Shown here piece by piece: positions 15,396 through 24,357 of a stretch of DNA of 55,486 nucleotides. The DNA comes from Marinospirillum sp. Its GTDB lineage: Bacteria; Pseudomonadota; Gammaproteobacteria; Pseudomonadales; Halomonadaceae. Within the stretch, counting starts at the first letter, position 1. Each line of letters begins with the position of its first letter. A program made the translations under genes and the position numbers. The notes under the pieces are model-generated. The model had not been told where the DNA came from, did no database searches, and saw nothing but the letters and a program-made list of their open reading frames with translations. The DNA is taken from contig SKOQ01000191.1 in assembly GCA_007119985.1 (NCBI GenBank), forward strand, positions 1 through 55,486, given 5' to 3'.

Positions 15396-15425
15396 ATTAT
15401 ACGCACCCTCGACCCATAAAACCAA
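15396..15425 (-). promoter_or_regulatory. Probable sigma-70 promoter of ppa
   Basis: Reading the minus strand, TTGGTT and TATAAT are separated by 18 bases, with the -10 box ending about 38 bases before the ppa ATG. The -10 box is perfect; the -35 box matches at its first three positions. Confidence 0.6.
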
Positions 15426-15618
15426 GCACAAGGCAGGCTATCAGACCAAGGGATAAGCTTTTTTCTCACTTTTTCAGCACAATTGAGACCAAGGGATAAG
15501 GTGCTAGGCTTGGAAGCCGGCGCCAGTCAGAGGATACTCTTGCAGAGTCCAATCTCAGAAGAGATGCAGCAAGGTCAAGCTTGGATACAAAATCGGTGGA
15601 GCAGGTTGAGAAGAGGTC

Positions 15619-17346
15619 ATGCATTTGGATGAACTAAAAGTCAGTTATGGGCAGGCTTACTTGGCCCAAGACCGGCGTCATGCACGCTCTTCAATGGCCG
15701 TGAGCTACCCCAGAGATTCGCAGCTGGCGGTCAAAGGCGTCGTCGGTGTGGTGTCTGATTCGACTTGGCGCAACACCCTTGCCAAGCAGGCGGGGGACTT
15801 GTGCGTACGCGGTTTTATTGCAGATTACTATGCCACACCCGATAACTGGGATGTCAAAACTTCAGCCAACCGTGTGTTGGCCGCTTTAAATGCTTGGCTT
15901 TTTGCGCAAAGTAGAACCCTGAGTCATGGAAGCTATATCAGTTCGATGAGTATAGCGGTACTGCGTGGCCAGCAAGGACACCTTTTTCATATGGGCGATA
16001 CGTTGGTGTATCGCATTCGGGGTGGAGAAGTACAGCAGCTCACCCGAGAGCACACGACTTTCCTAGGTGGCTATCGCTATCCTTCGCGTGCACTGGGGAT
16101 GGGTCCGAGCGTGGATATTGATTATCTGAATTTTAATCTGCGCCAAGGCGATTTATTTCTGTTTACTACCCAGGCCGTCAAAGGCACATTGATGCCCTCT
16201 GATTTGGTGCAGCTAGTGCGCCAGCATCCTGAAGATCTCCACCAGACTTGCGATGAGATTCTCAAGCAGGCGATTGAAAAAGCCAGTCGTCGTGGCTATT
16301 CCAGCCATAATTTTTGCTTTCAATTGGTGCGCGTTGATCAACTACCACAGCAGCAGCAAGAGCAAGATCTGGGCAGTGCTTATGCCAGTTTGCCAGTGCC
16401 GGATGAATTGCGCGTCGGGGATGAGATTGATGGCTATCAAGTTCAGCAGGTTCTCTCGCGTAGCCTGACCAGTCGCCTGTATCTGGTGTTAGATCTCCAG
16501 ACCCAAGTCCAGCGTGTACTCAAAGCACCTTCGCCCCAGTTGGCACGCAAAAAAGAATTGATTCGCCACTTTATCTTGCAACAGTGGGTCGTACAGCGCG
16601 TCGGCTCGCCTTATATTGCTAAGGTGGTGGATCTTTCTCGCCCCCGCACCCAGCTCTATTATTTGATGGAATATATTGAAGGCCAATCGCTTGCGCAGTG
16701 GCGCACAGCTTATCCAGAAGCCGATTTAAAGCAGAAGATAGATTTAATCGAACAGCTGACCAAGGCAGTGCGTGCTTTACATCGTCAAGATGTGATGCAT
16801 CAAAACCTCTCTCCAGACAACATCATGGTGGATCGTGAGGGGCGGCTAAAGCTGGTTGATTTTGCTGCTTGTGGCTTGATCAATGATGCGGATATGGAAG
16901 GGCTGCCGAGTTTGTTGACCTTGGCGCGGCGTGTCGGACTGACACCCTATTCTGCACCTGAGTATTATTTGGATCTGGTGCCGGGTCCGCGTGCCGATCA
17001 GTTTTCGATTGCGGCCATCGCCTATGAACTGTTGAGCGGCCATCCTCCTTATGCCGGACAACTTGAGCAGCTTCAGCAGCAGGTTGATACAACGCGTTTG
17101 CACTATCTGCCCTTAGCTCAGCAAGCTCTTGAAGTACCGCCATGGATGGATGTGGCACTGCGTAAAGCCCTCCAGCCAAATCCAGAGCTGCGTTATCGCC
17201 GCCTTTCAGAATTGATCTATGATTTGAAGAAGCCACCCGCTGCTTATCGTGCGTCTTTAGAAACGGCAGAGCAGCGCCCCTTGGCTTTTTGGAAGGGATT
17301 AGCAGGGCTGTTATTGCTGTTATTGCTGTTGAGCTTGTTTTATTGA
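15619..17346 (+). CDS. Fused PP2C-like phosphatase / Ser-Thr kinase-like protein, both halves apparently degenerate
   Basis: 575 residues: a PP2C-like domain (about 5-240), a protein-kinase-like domain (about 270-540) and one C-terminal membrane anchor (about 555-575). The layout matches the phosphatase/kinase fusion known in pseudomonads (PA1782-type). In the PP2C half D47 and the G126-D127 pair remain, but the aspartates expected in the S-D-G and D-N motifs are Q185 (FTTQAVK) and H230 (SSHNF). In the kinase half the glycine loop lacks its glycines (QVLSRSLTSRLY), the HRD motif is H394-Q395-N396, and DFG is D414-F415-A416; the VAIK-type Lys302 and APE (SAPEYY) remain. Both activities may thus be lost, leaving a membrane-anchored scaffold. 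The start is ATG 15619 after AGAAGAGG. Confidence 0.88.
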   Translation: MHLDELKVSYGQAYLAQDRRHARSSMAVSYPRDSQLAVKGVVGVVSDSTWRNTLAKQAGDLCVRGFIADYYATPDNWDVKTSANRVLAALNAWLFAQSRTLSHGSYISSMSIAVLRGQQGHLFHMGDTLVYRIRGGEVQQLTREHTTFLGGYRYPSRALGMGPSVDIDYLNFNLRQGDLFLFTTQAVKGTLMPSDLVQLVRQHPEDLHQTCDEILKQAIEKASRRGYSSHNFCFQLVRVDQLPQQQQEQDLGSAYASLPVPDELRVGDEIDGYQVQQVLSRSLTSRLYLVLDLQTQVQRVLKAPSPQLARKKELIRHFILQQWVVQRVGSPYIAKVVDLSRPRTQLYYLMEYIEGQSLAQWRTAYPEADLKQKIDLIEQLTKAVRALHRQDVMHQNLSPDNIMVDREGRLKLVDFAACGLINDADMEGLPSLLTLARRVGLTPYSAPEYYLDLVPGPRADQFSIAAIAYELLSGHPPYAGQLEQLQQQVDTTRLHYLPLAQQALEVPPWMDVALRKALQPNPELRYRRLSELIYDLKKPPAAYRASLETAEQRPLAFWKGLAGLLLLLLLLSLFY

Positions 17347-17448
17347 TGTGCCTGCATGTTAACCTAGGGGAAGCCTTTGATGCACCACTGCGCTAGGTGA
17401 TGCTGCGCTGAAAAGGTGTCCTGAGCTGATCACGAAAAGGAGAAAACC

Positions 17449-17979
17449 ATGTCTGATCAAGCCGAGCGTTTGGCTGCCCTTTATGATGAGTTGGTTGAAA
17501 AACTCTATCAGGTGCAGCAAGAAGTTGAGCAAGCCAGCCAGCAGATCAATCTGGAAGCGGAGATCCAGCGTCTTTTGGATGCTGAGCAAGAAGTGGAGCG
17601 TGTGACGGCAGAAGAAGCCAGTTTGTTGCAAGCTTGGCTCAAGCGTGATTTGGTCGACCTCCAGAAACACCTCGCCACCACAGGCAGCGGCGTTGCTCAG
17701 TGGTTGGCTTTAGAGGGTGCGGTGCTGGGGGAGCAGGTCATGCATTGGCTGCGCCAGATCGCAGACCCTTCTTTGCTCGATGCCCGCACTCTTGAGGAAG
17801 ATCTGTTGAGTCGTGAAGATCCTACCCTCTATCATGCAGGCGAGTTGGCTATTGCTGGTGCTTTTGTCTGTACTCAGTGCGATAAGCCTGTTGAAGTCGC
17901 TTATACCCATCGCCTAGAACCTTGTCATCGTTGTGATGGGCGGGTGTTCTTACGCCGCAGTGCAGAGGCATCGGCTTAA
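17449..17979 (+). CDS. Zinc-ribbon protein of the YbeL/DUF1451 family
   Basis: 176 residues. The N-terminal two thirds is a long charged helix/coiled coil (ERLAALYDELVEKLYQVQQ onward). The C-terminal part has the family's YHAGELAIAGAF segment and a four-Cys zinc ribbon, C-x2-C near residue 142 and C-x2-C near residue 160. E. coli YbeL has the same layout; its function is not established. ATG 17449 has AAGGAG 8 bases upstream. Its TAA stop overlaps the stop of the convergent lnt gene. Confidence 0.88.
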   Translation: MSDQAERLAALYDELVEKLYQVQQEVEQASQQINLEAEIQRLLDAEQEVERVTAEEASLLQAWLKRDLVDLQKHLATTGSGVAQWLALEGAVLGEQVMHWLRQIADPSLLDARTLEEDLLSREDPTLYHAGELAIAGAFVCTQCDKPVEVAYTHRLEPCHRCDGRVFLRRSAEASA

Positions 17980-19523
17980 CTGCGGCTCTTGGGCGTTGAA
18001 GGCAAGGCTGAGTCAGCCGTCTCAGGCTGGGGCGGTTGACGTTGTACCAGCCTAGCGATCAGCAGCAGCACAAGGCTGATGCCACCAGCCAACCATGAAC
18101 CCCAGAGCATAAAGGGCGTGTGCCCTGTCCGGGGTTGAAGCTGTCCGATCAATACCCCTTCTTCAAACTGAGGGAGCTGCTGGGTGATGCGCCCTTGGTA
18201 ATCGATCAAGGCGGTCACCCCATTATTGGTGGCTCGAGCCAGAGGCCGTGCAGTTTCTAAGGCACGCATTTGGGCTATTTGTCGATGCTGCAAAGGCCCG
18301 ATTGAGGCACCAAACCAGCTGTCGTTCGAGACAGTGAGCAACCAGTGACTCTCTTGCGCTTGGCGTGCTGTAAAGTCGGCATAGGCAATCTCATAGCAAA
18401 TCAGCGGAGCAATCTGGGTGTGTGCAAAGCTTAATTGGCCACCTGGAGGCGAGCCAGGTTGAAAGCTGGACATGGGGAGATCAAAAAAAGCGATCAGTCC
18501 GCGTAAATAGCGCTCTAAAGGCACATACTCACCAAAGGGGACCAGTATACTTTTATGATAAACCCCAGTGGCCCCGCCAGCTGTAATCAAGCTGTTGTGA
18601 AAGGCCGAAGTGCTGGTTTCGCGCGAGACTAGGCCAGAGATTAAGCCTGTCTCTGGTCCTGCATGACTCAATGCACGCGCAAAAAAAGGAGCGGCTTGTT
18701 CGGGCAGTAAAGGTAATGCCGTCTCTGGCCAGAGGAGCAGATCGACCTCCTGCTCTGCAGCTGCCTCACTTAAGCGCAAATACTGTTGGATAATGCGGCC
18801 TCGTAGCTGCGGATTCCACTTGTCTTCCTGCGCGATATTCCCCTGTACTAGCGCGAGTTTGAGTGGATCTCCTTCAGGCTGGGTCCACTGCACCTGCTGC
18901 AGTAGCAGACCTGCGATCAGAAGACTAGCGAGGCTTGCACCGCTGATCCAACGGCGGCTGGAGGCGGTGAGGCGAGTCGATTGAGGCAAGCCATCCGGTT
19001 GCCATAATGAGAGCAGCAGTAGGCCCAGCAACACGCAGAGCGCTGAAACACCATAAACCCCCAGAACAGGTGCCCAGCCAGCCAGTGGACTGCTGATTTG
19101 ACTGGTGCCCAATAAAAGCCAAGGGAAGCCGGTGAGAAACCACGAGCGAAAAATTTCCATCACGACCCATAAGGCGGGCCAGCTGAGGAGGACCCAGCGC
19201 CGAGCAAAAAACCGCTGCCAGATCCAGGCGTGAAGCGCAAAAAAAAGCGCTAATCCAGCCACAAACAAGCCTGTTAAGAGCAGTGCCAAGGGAACCGGCG
19301 CATGGCCATGCTCATGAATACTGACATAAACCCATGAGGCACCTGAAGCGAAGAGTCCTAAACCAAAAAGCCAGCCCAGCCAAGTGGCGCGCGCGATAGA
19401 CTGCTGATCGAGGATCAGCAGCAGTGCCAAGGGGGCCAGCCAAGCCAGAGGCCAGAACTCAAAAGGGGCCGCAGCCAGAGTCAGGGAGGCACCGCTCAGC
19501 AGTGCCAGTAGAGCAAGTCGCAT
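17976..19523 (-). CDS. lnt: Apolipoprotein N-acyltransferase
   Basis: 515 residues. Integral inner-membrane enzyme that adds the third acyl chain to the N-terminal Cys of lipoproteins, completing maturation and allowing Lol sorting. The N-terminal ~200 residues hold about seven hydrophobic segments; the periplasmic nitrilase-like domain carries the catalytic triad Glu267 (LLWPETALP), Lys324 (YHKSILVPFGEYVP) and Cys376 (APLICYEIAY); a last membrane segment closes the protein near residue 490. It follows corC by 33 bases, as in the conserved ybeZ-ybeY-ybeX-lnt cluster. The stop codon overlaps that of the convergent zinc-ribbon gene. Confidence 0.96.
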   Translation of the reverse strand: MRLALLALLSGASLTLAAAPFEFWPLAWLAPLALLLILDQQSIARATWLGWLFGLGLFASGASWVYVSIHEHGHAPVPLALLLTGLFVAGLALFFALHAWIWQRFFARRWVLLSWPALWVVMEIFRSWFLTGFPWLLLGTSQISSPLAGWAPVLGVYGVSALCVLLGLLLLSLWQPDGLPQSTRLTASSRRWISGASLASLLIAGLLLQQVQWTQPEGDPLKLALVQGNIAQEDKWNPQLRGRIIQQYLRLSEAAAEQEVDLLLWPETALPLLPEQAAPFFARALSHAGPETGLISGLVSRETSTSAFHNSLITAGGATGVYHKSILVPFGEYVPLERYLRGLIAFFDLPMSSFQPGSPPGGQLSFAHTQIAPLICYEIAYADFTARQAQESHWLLTVSNDSWFGASIGPLQHRQIAQMRALETARPLARATNNGVTALIDYQGRITQQLPQFEEGVLIGQLQPRTGHTPFMLWGSWLAGGISLVLLLIARLVQRQPPQPETADSALPSTPKSRS

Positions 19524-19556
19524 GTCAATCCTTGGCGAGCCGAGAGGGCTGCGCGG

Positions 19557-20435
19557 CTAGTCTTCAGGGGGGAGGGCCGCTATTTCCTGCGCGCTGAGTT
19601 GACGCACTTGGAGCAGGCGAATACGGCGATTATCGGCGTTGATGACTTTAAACTCAAAGCCAGCTAAGACGATGGCCTCGCCGCGTCGCGGCAGATGGCC
19701 AAACTTTTGCATCACGATACCGCCGAGGGTATCGAACTCTTCATCACTGAAATCAGCAGAGAAAAAGTCATTAAAATCTTCAATGGGCGTTAAGGCGCGC
19801 ACTAAAAAGAGGCCCTGTTCAGTTTGGCGAATATCGGCTTCTTCTTCCACATCATGCTCGTCTTCGATATCACCCACGATCTGCTCGAGTACATCCTCAA
19901 TCGTCACTAAGCCAGCGGTGCCACCATATTCATCGACCACAATAGCCATATGATTATGGGTTGCACGAAACTCGCGTAGCATGGAGTAGAGCCGCTTGTA
20001 CTCAGGAACAAAGGTGGCCGGTCTCAGCAGTTGGCGCATATCAAAATTGGCCAGCGCTTCGGGATCAGTGATCAAAGGCAGTAGATCCTTAGCCAGTAGG
20101 ATGCCGAGCACCTCATCCGTCGTTTCACCGATAACGGGAAAGCGTGAGTGGGCAGATTCAATCAGCAGAGGCAAAAAATCGCGCGGATGCTGGTCAATTT
20201 TGACCACCACCATATGTGAGCGAGGAATCATCACATCGCCCACCTGCATATCGGTGAGCTGTAAAGCCCCTTCGATGACAGTGAGGGCTTCGTAATCGAT
20301 CAGTTGGCGTTCTGAGGCATCCTTTAAAAAGCCGAGCAGCTCTTGGCGATTTTTGGGTTCAGTCGAAAAGGCACTGAACAATTTATCCAGCCAGTTTTTA
20401 GGGGGCTGCCCCCGGCTCGATCGCTCTTCGTTCAT
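19557..20435 (-). CDS. corC: CorC/HlyC family protein with two CBS domains
   Basis: 292 residues, the same length as E. coli CorC (YbeX). It has no membrane segment: a short N-terminal part, two CBS motifs (about 70-190; VGDVMIPRSHMVVV and DEYGGTAGLVTIEDVLEQIVG are characteristic), and the C-terminal transporter-associated domain (about 205-285). It is linked to magnesium/cobalt efflux in Salmonella and to ribosome-related stress phenotypes in E. coli. It lies between ybeY and lnt, the usual order, and is probably cotranscribed. Confidence 0.95.
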   Translation of the reverse strand: MNEERSSRGQPPKNWLDKLFSAFSTEPKNRQELLGFLKDASERQLIDYEALTVIEGALQLTDMQVGDVMIPRSHMVVVKIDQHPRDFLPLLIESAHSRFPVIGETTDEVLGILLAKDLLPLITDPEALANFDMRQLLRPATFVPEYKRLYSMLREFRATHNHMAIVVDEYGGTAGLVTIEDVLEQIVGDIEDEHDVEEEADIRQTEQGLFLVRALTPIEDFNDFFSADFSDEEFDTLGGIVMQKFGHLPRRGEAIVLAGFEFKVINADNRRIRLLQVRQLSAQEIAALPPED

Positions 20436-20514
20436 GACGTTTGTTGTTTCACCTTCGAGTTCACTAAGATTAAGCGGTGTCTCTGTTCTTGAATCAATCT
20501 GGTCTCAGCCATCA

Positions 20515-20991
20515 TCAGGATGTAGCTTCTTGGTAAGGATCAGCAATACCAAGCTGCGCCAAGAGTTGCACCTCAAGGTGCTCCATTACCTCGGCTTCAT
20601 CCTCGGTTTCATGATCAAAGCCTTGTAAATGCAACAGGCCGTGGATCACTAAATGCGCCCAGTGGTGCAAAACAGGCTTGCCCTGTTGCTGGGCTTCTTC
20701 CAGTACTTTGGGCACGCAAATGATGAGATCACCCAGCAAACTTAACTCAGCCTCGGGCGGTAAATCAATGGGGGCTTCAAACGGAAAAGACAAGACATTG
20801 GTCGGCGCGTCCTTACCTCGATAAGCGGCATTCAGGGCTTGGCTTTCTTCATGGTCGACTAAACGCAGGGTGACCTCAGTCGCGGGCTGGTCTGCAGCAT
20901 AGGCGAGATCAAGCCAGCGTTGGAAATCTGCCTCACAAGGCAGGGTCTCAACAGGGGCTTGAGTGGCGATTTGTAGATCCAGTTTAATCAT
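20515..20991 (-). CDS. ybeY: Endoribonuclease YbeY
   Basis: 158 residues. Single-strand-specific metallo-endoribonuclease needed for 16S rRNA 3'-end maturation and ribosome quality control. The zinc-binding signature H-G-x-L-H-x-x-G-x-D-H is present in HGLLHLQGFDHE, with NVLSFPFE and GDLIICVP upstream. ATG 20991 is chosen because the protein then has the family length and overlaps the upstream phoH-like gene by 8 bases, implying coupling. A longer in-frame extension into phoH is ignored. Confidence 0.96.
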   Translation of the reverse strand: MIKLDLQIATQAPVETLPCEADFQRWLDLAYAADQPATEVTLRLVDHEESQALNAAYRGKDAPTNVLSFPFEAPIDLPPEAELSLLGDLIICVPKVLEEAQQQGKPVLHHWAHLVIHGLLHLQGFDHETEDEAEVMEHLEVQLLAQLGIADPYQEATS

Positions 20992-22027
20992 GTCGCATGC
21001 GCTCTTGTGGATGAGAGGCTTCTTCAGCTGCTTCGGCCAGATCATAGGCTTCGACAATACGCTGCACGAGAGGATGGCGGACGACGTCTTTGTTGGCAAA
21101 GTGGGTCATACCGATGCCGGTGACGCCCTTCAACACATGCATCACATGCACCAGACCTGATCGGGTGCCACGTGGTAGATCGATTTGCGTGACATCACCT
21201 GTAATCACGGCGGTGGTGCCAAAGCCGATCCGAGTCAGGAACATCTTCATCTGCTCACGTGTGGTGTTCTGGCTTTCATCCAAGATGACAAAGGCATTGT
21301 TCAGCGTGCGACCGCGCATGAATGCCAGCGGTGCGACCTCGATGATGTTTTTTTCAATCATTTTGGTCACCTGCTCAAACCCGAGCATTTCGTAGAGCGC
21401 ATCATAGAGCGGGCGCAGGTAGGGATCGATCTTCTGCGCCAGATCACCTGGAAGAAAGCCGAGCTTCTCACCTGCTTCGACCGCAGGGCGCACCAGCAGG
21501 ATGCGGCGGATTTCATCCTTCATTAAAGCTTCTACAGCACAGGCGACAGCGAGATAGGTTTTGCCTGTCCCAGCCGGACCTATGCCGAAGTTAATATCTT
21601 GGCTGCGAATACTGCGTACATAGGCTTGTTGATTCTCACCGCGTGGCTTGATATGCAGCTTCGGGGTGCGAATTTGTACCGCTGCGCCAGAAGGCAGTCC
21701 GACTTCCTCTAAGGCTTCAAGGCCGGCTTCTTGCAGGTGAAGGTGGATCAGCTCTGCGTTTAGCTCTTCTTGCGCACTGTCTTTGTAAAGCTGTTCAAGG
21801 AGCATGGCCGCTGTTTGGGCACGCCGTGCTTCACCTTGAACTTGAAAAGCATGACCACGATGATGGATGGTCACGCCGAGGCGTTTCTCCATCAAGCTTA
21901 AGTGGCTGCTTTGCGGTCCACAGAGGGCAGCAAGACGCTGCGCGTCCTCGGGTGCCAAGGTGAGCTGGATCACTCTGGCAGAGTGGGGATGATCCTGACT
22001 TGGGTCCACGACATCAGATGAGGTCAC
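20984..22027 (-). CDS. ybeZ: PhoH-like ATPase YbeZ
   Basis: 347 residues. An N-terminal KH-like/RNA-binding part (about 15-130) is followed by the PhoH ATPase core with Walker A GPAGTGKT near residue 155, Walker B VILDESQNTT near 250 and GDVTQIDLPRG near 280. YbeZ partners with YbeY in rRNA processing and RNA turnover, consistent with the overlapping gene order. MiaB lies 9 bases upstream, so the run miaB-ybeZ-ybeY-corC-lnt is likely one operon. Confidence 0.95.
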   Translation of the reverse strand: MTSSDVVDPSQDHPHSARVIQLTLAPEDAQRLAALCGPQSSHLSLMEKRLGVTIHHRGHAFQVQGEARRAQTAAMLLEQLYKDSAQEELNAELIHLHLQEAGLEALEEVGLPSGAAVQIRTPKLHIKPRGENQQAYVRSIRSQDINFGIGPAGTGKTYLAVACAVEALMKDEIRRILLVRPAVEAGEKLGFLPGDLAQKIDPYLRPLYDALYEMLGFEQVTKMIEKNIIEVAPLAFMRGRTLNNAFVILDESQNTTREQMKMFLTRIGFGTTAVITGDVTQIDLPRGTRSGLVHVMHVLKGVTGIGMTHFANKDVVRHPLVQRIVEAYDLAEAAEEASHPQERMRHD

Positions 22028-22036
22028 AAGGGTTCC

Positions 22037-23389
22037 TTATTCGGCTAAACGGCCACGTAAAGAGTTAGGGTAGGCTTCTTCAATGATGACATCAACAAAT
22101 TCACCAATATAGTCCAGAGGGTGATCGCTGGTCACGTTGACGACGCGATTATTTTCAGTACGACCAGAGAATTGCCCCGGATCTTTGGGTGCTAAACCCG
22201 TCACCAGAATGCGCTGGCGCGTGCCGACCATACGACGACTAATCTGCATCGTCTGCTGGTTGATCCGCTCTTGCAGGCGTTGCAGGCGCTGTTTTTTGAC
22301 GGCCTCAGGTGTGGCATCTTCTAAATCAGCGGCGGGTGTACCTGGGCGGGCGCTGTAAATAAAGGAGAAGGACAGATCAAAGCCGATCTGCGCGATCAGG
22401 TTCATGGTGTCTTCAAAATCGTCATCTGTCTCATTGGGGAAGCCAACTATAAAATCAGAAGAGAAGCTGATATCAGGACGATTGGCGCGAATGCGTTCCA
22501 TCTTTTCCACATATTCTGCACGCGTATGGCCGCGCTTCATCGCCGCGAGAATGCGGTCTGAGCCTGTTTGGACAGGTAGGTGCAAATGGCTGACCAGCTC
22601 GGGGACATGGCGGTAGACCTCAATCAAGCTGTCTGAAAATTCGACTGGATGTGAGGTGGTGAAGCGAATGCGATCCATCCCTTCCACCGCAGCAACACAG
22701 GTGATCAGCTCAGCCAGATCGATTTCTTCACCCGCGGCATTCAGACCACGATAGGCATTCACGTTTTGACCAAGCAGATTCACTTCACGCACGCCCTGAT
22801 CGGCCAGCTGTTGTACCTCGCGCATGACATCTTCAAAAGGACGCGAGACTTCTTCACCGCGTGTATAAGGCACCACACAGAAGGTGCAGTACTTGGAGCA
22901 GCCTTCCATAATCGAAACAAAGGCCGTGACACCCTCCACCTTGGGAGCAGGAAGGCGATCAAACTTCTCGATCTCAGGAAAGGTCACATCCACAACCGGA
23001 ATTTTGCTGCTGCGTGTGGCATCGATCATGTCAGGGACACGATGCAGGGTTTGCGGGCCAAAGACCAGATCGACAAAGGGGGCGCGTTGGCGCAGCTTAT
23101 CCCCTTCTTGGCTGGCCACGCAGCCACCCACACCAATCAGCAGGTCGGGATTTTTTTCCTTCAGTAAGCGCCAGCGCCCTAGCTGATGGAAGACCTTTTC
23201 TTGCGCTTTTTCACGGATGGAGCAGGTATTGAGCAGAATGACATCGGCTTCGCTTTCATCATCGGTGAGCTCTAGCTGGTGGGATACACCGAGCAGATCG
23301 GCCATGCGCGTGGAGTCATATTCATTCATCTGACAGCCATGGGTTTTGATAAAGAGCTTTTTGGTGGTGGGTTCGCTGGCCTGGGTCAT
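22037..23389 (-). CDS. miaB: tRNA-2-methylthio-N6-dimethylallyladenosine synthase
   Basis: 450 residues. Radical-SAM methylthiotransferase adding the 2-methylthio group to i6A37 of tRNAs reading UNN codons. The N-terminal UPF0004 domain has FIKTHGCQMNEYDS and two further cluster cysteines (LLNTCSIRE and GVGGCVAS); the radical-SAM core has C-S-K-Y-C-T-F-C (CxxxCxxC); a TRAM domain ends the protein (RILVTG..GRTENNRVV). ATG 23389 gives the usual N-terminus; a longer frame upstream is unsupported. A minus-strand TATAAT lies at 23433-23438, about 44 bases upstream, as a likely -10 box. Confidence 0.97.
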   Translation of the reverse strand: MTQASEPTTKKLFIKTHGCQMNEYDSTRMADLLGVSHQLELTDDESEADVILLNTCSIREKAQEKVFHQLGRWRLLKEKNPDLLIGVGGCVASQEGDKLRQRAPFVDLVFGPQTLHRVPDMIDATRSSKIPVVDVTFPEIEKFDRLPAPKVEGVTAFVSIMEGCSKYCTFCVVPYTRGEEVSRPFEDVMREVQQLADQGVREVNLLGQNVNAYRGLNAAGEEIDLAELITCVAAVEGMDRIRFTTSHPVEFSDSLIEVYRHVPELVSHLHLPVQTGSDRILAAMKRGHTRAEYVEKMERIRANRPDISFSSDFIVGFPNETDDDFEDTMNLIAQIGFDLSFSFIYSARPGTPAADLEDATPEAVKKQRLQRLQERINQQTMQISRRMVGTRQRILVTGLAPKDPGQFSGRTENNRVVNVTSDHPLDYIGEFVDVIIEEAYPNSLRGRLAE

Positions 23390-23601
23390 AAAAGCACACA
23401 ACCTATAGTGAGGAGATAAAAAGAAGAGGCGGATTATACAGTCAGAGCGGATCTGAGGGCTAGTGAACAAATTTTCATCAGTTTATGCTAGTGTTGCAGC
23501 CTAGGGGCGTCGCAGGGGTTACTCTAAAGATGCTCCCAGGTTTATCCACAGAAGGTGTGGATACATCGGCATCTGATGGATGGCCCTGCTAAGGAGGCTG
23601 A

Positions 23602-24276
23602 GTGGATAGAAGTTACTGGGAAAAAGTGTGGCGAGAAGAAGACTTGGGTTTTCATCAGCCGCAGGTCAATCGCCATTTGCAGCGTTTTTGGCAGAGGTTA
23701 CAGCTTCCCCCGCAAGCACGGGTTTTTGTGCCTTTGTGTGGAAAAAGTCTCGATCTAGACTGGTTACTGTCCGAGGGCCATGAGGTGATTGGCATCGATT
23801 TGGCAGAGCAAGCTCAGCAGGCTGTTTTGGCCCGTCACTCAGCTGCGGTGCGTTATGCCCAGCAGCCACATTTGCATCTGGCGTGGCAAGAGCGTTTACT
23901 ATTTGTGGTGGGTGATGTTTTTCATCTTAAAGCAGATTTATTACGTTCAGTGGATGCGGTTTATGATCGTGCTGCGTTGGTCGCCCTGCCCACGGCAGTG
24001 AGAGAAAACTATGCACTTTTTTTGGCCCACTGTTTGAAGCCAGGTGCACAAATTTTATTGGTCGCGCGTGAAGAAGCTGCGCGCAAAGACGGCCCGCCTT
24101 TTAGTGTGGATGCGCAGGAGGTCGAGCGCTTATATGGTGCCAACTTTGCCATAGAGTGTTTGGCAGAAGAAGTGAGAAGCGATCAGGTGATCGAGCGGGT
24201 CTTTGCGTTGGTGCGTCATTCGCCTTGGGCATCGGGTTTTTTGCCGGTCGAGGCACAAGAAACCCAAGCTGGCTGA
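23602..24276 (+). CDS. tpm: Thiopurine S-methyltransferase
   Basis: 224 residues. SAM-dependent methyltransferase; bacterial members also methylate selenium and tellurium oxyanions, giving resistance by volatilisation. Family motifs are clear: WEKVWREEDLGFHQPQVNRH at the start, VFVPLCGKSLDLDWL, GIDLAEQA, DAVYDRAALVALP and DGPPFSV. The GTG start at 23602 is supported by AAGGAGG five bases upstream. It stands alone, with a bidirectional terminator following. Confidence 0.95.
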   Translation: MDRSYWEKVWREEDLGFHQPQVNRHLQRFWQRLQLPPQARVFVPLCGKSLDLDWLLSEGHEVIGIDLAEQAQQAVLARHSAAVRYAQQPHLHLAWQERLLFVVGDVFHLKADLLRSVDAVYDRAALVALPTAVRENYALFLAHCLKPGAQILLVAREEAARKDGPPFSVDAQEVERLYGANFAIECLAEEVRSDQVIERVFALVRHSPWASGFLPVEAQETQAG

Positions 24277-24311
24277 AGCGCTGTTATTTTGACAGTGACA
24301 TCAACATCAAT

Positions 24312-24341
24312 AAAAAGGCCTCCAAGATGGAGGCCTTTTTT
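24312..24341. terminator. Bidirectional terminator between tpm and prc
   Basis: The stem GGCCTCC/GGAGGCC, flanked by A5 on the left and T6 on the right with a 5-base loop, serves the convergent tpm (plus) and prc (minus) genes. Confidence 0.93.
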
Positions 24342-24357
24342 GTCGTTGAGCAGAGGC

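Noticed and set aside
23461..23601. Coding sequence upstream of tpm (in-frame start at 23555)
   Set aside because: The 23555 frame is out of register with tpm and its protein has no motif; GTG 23602 with AAGGAGG is better.
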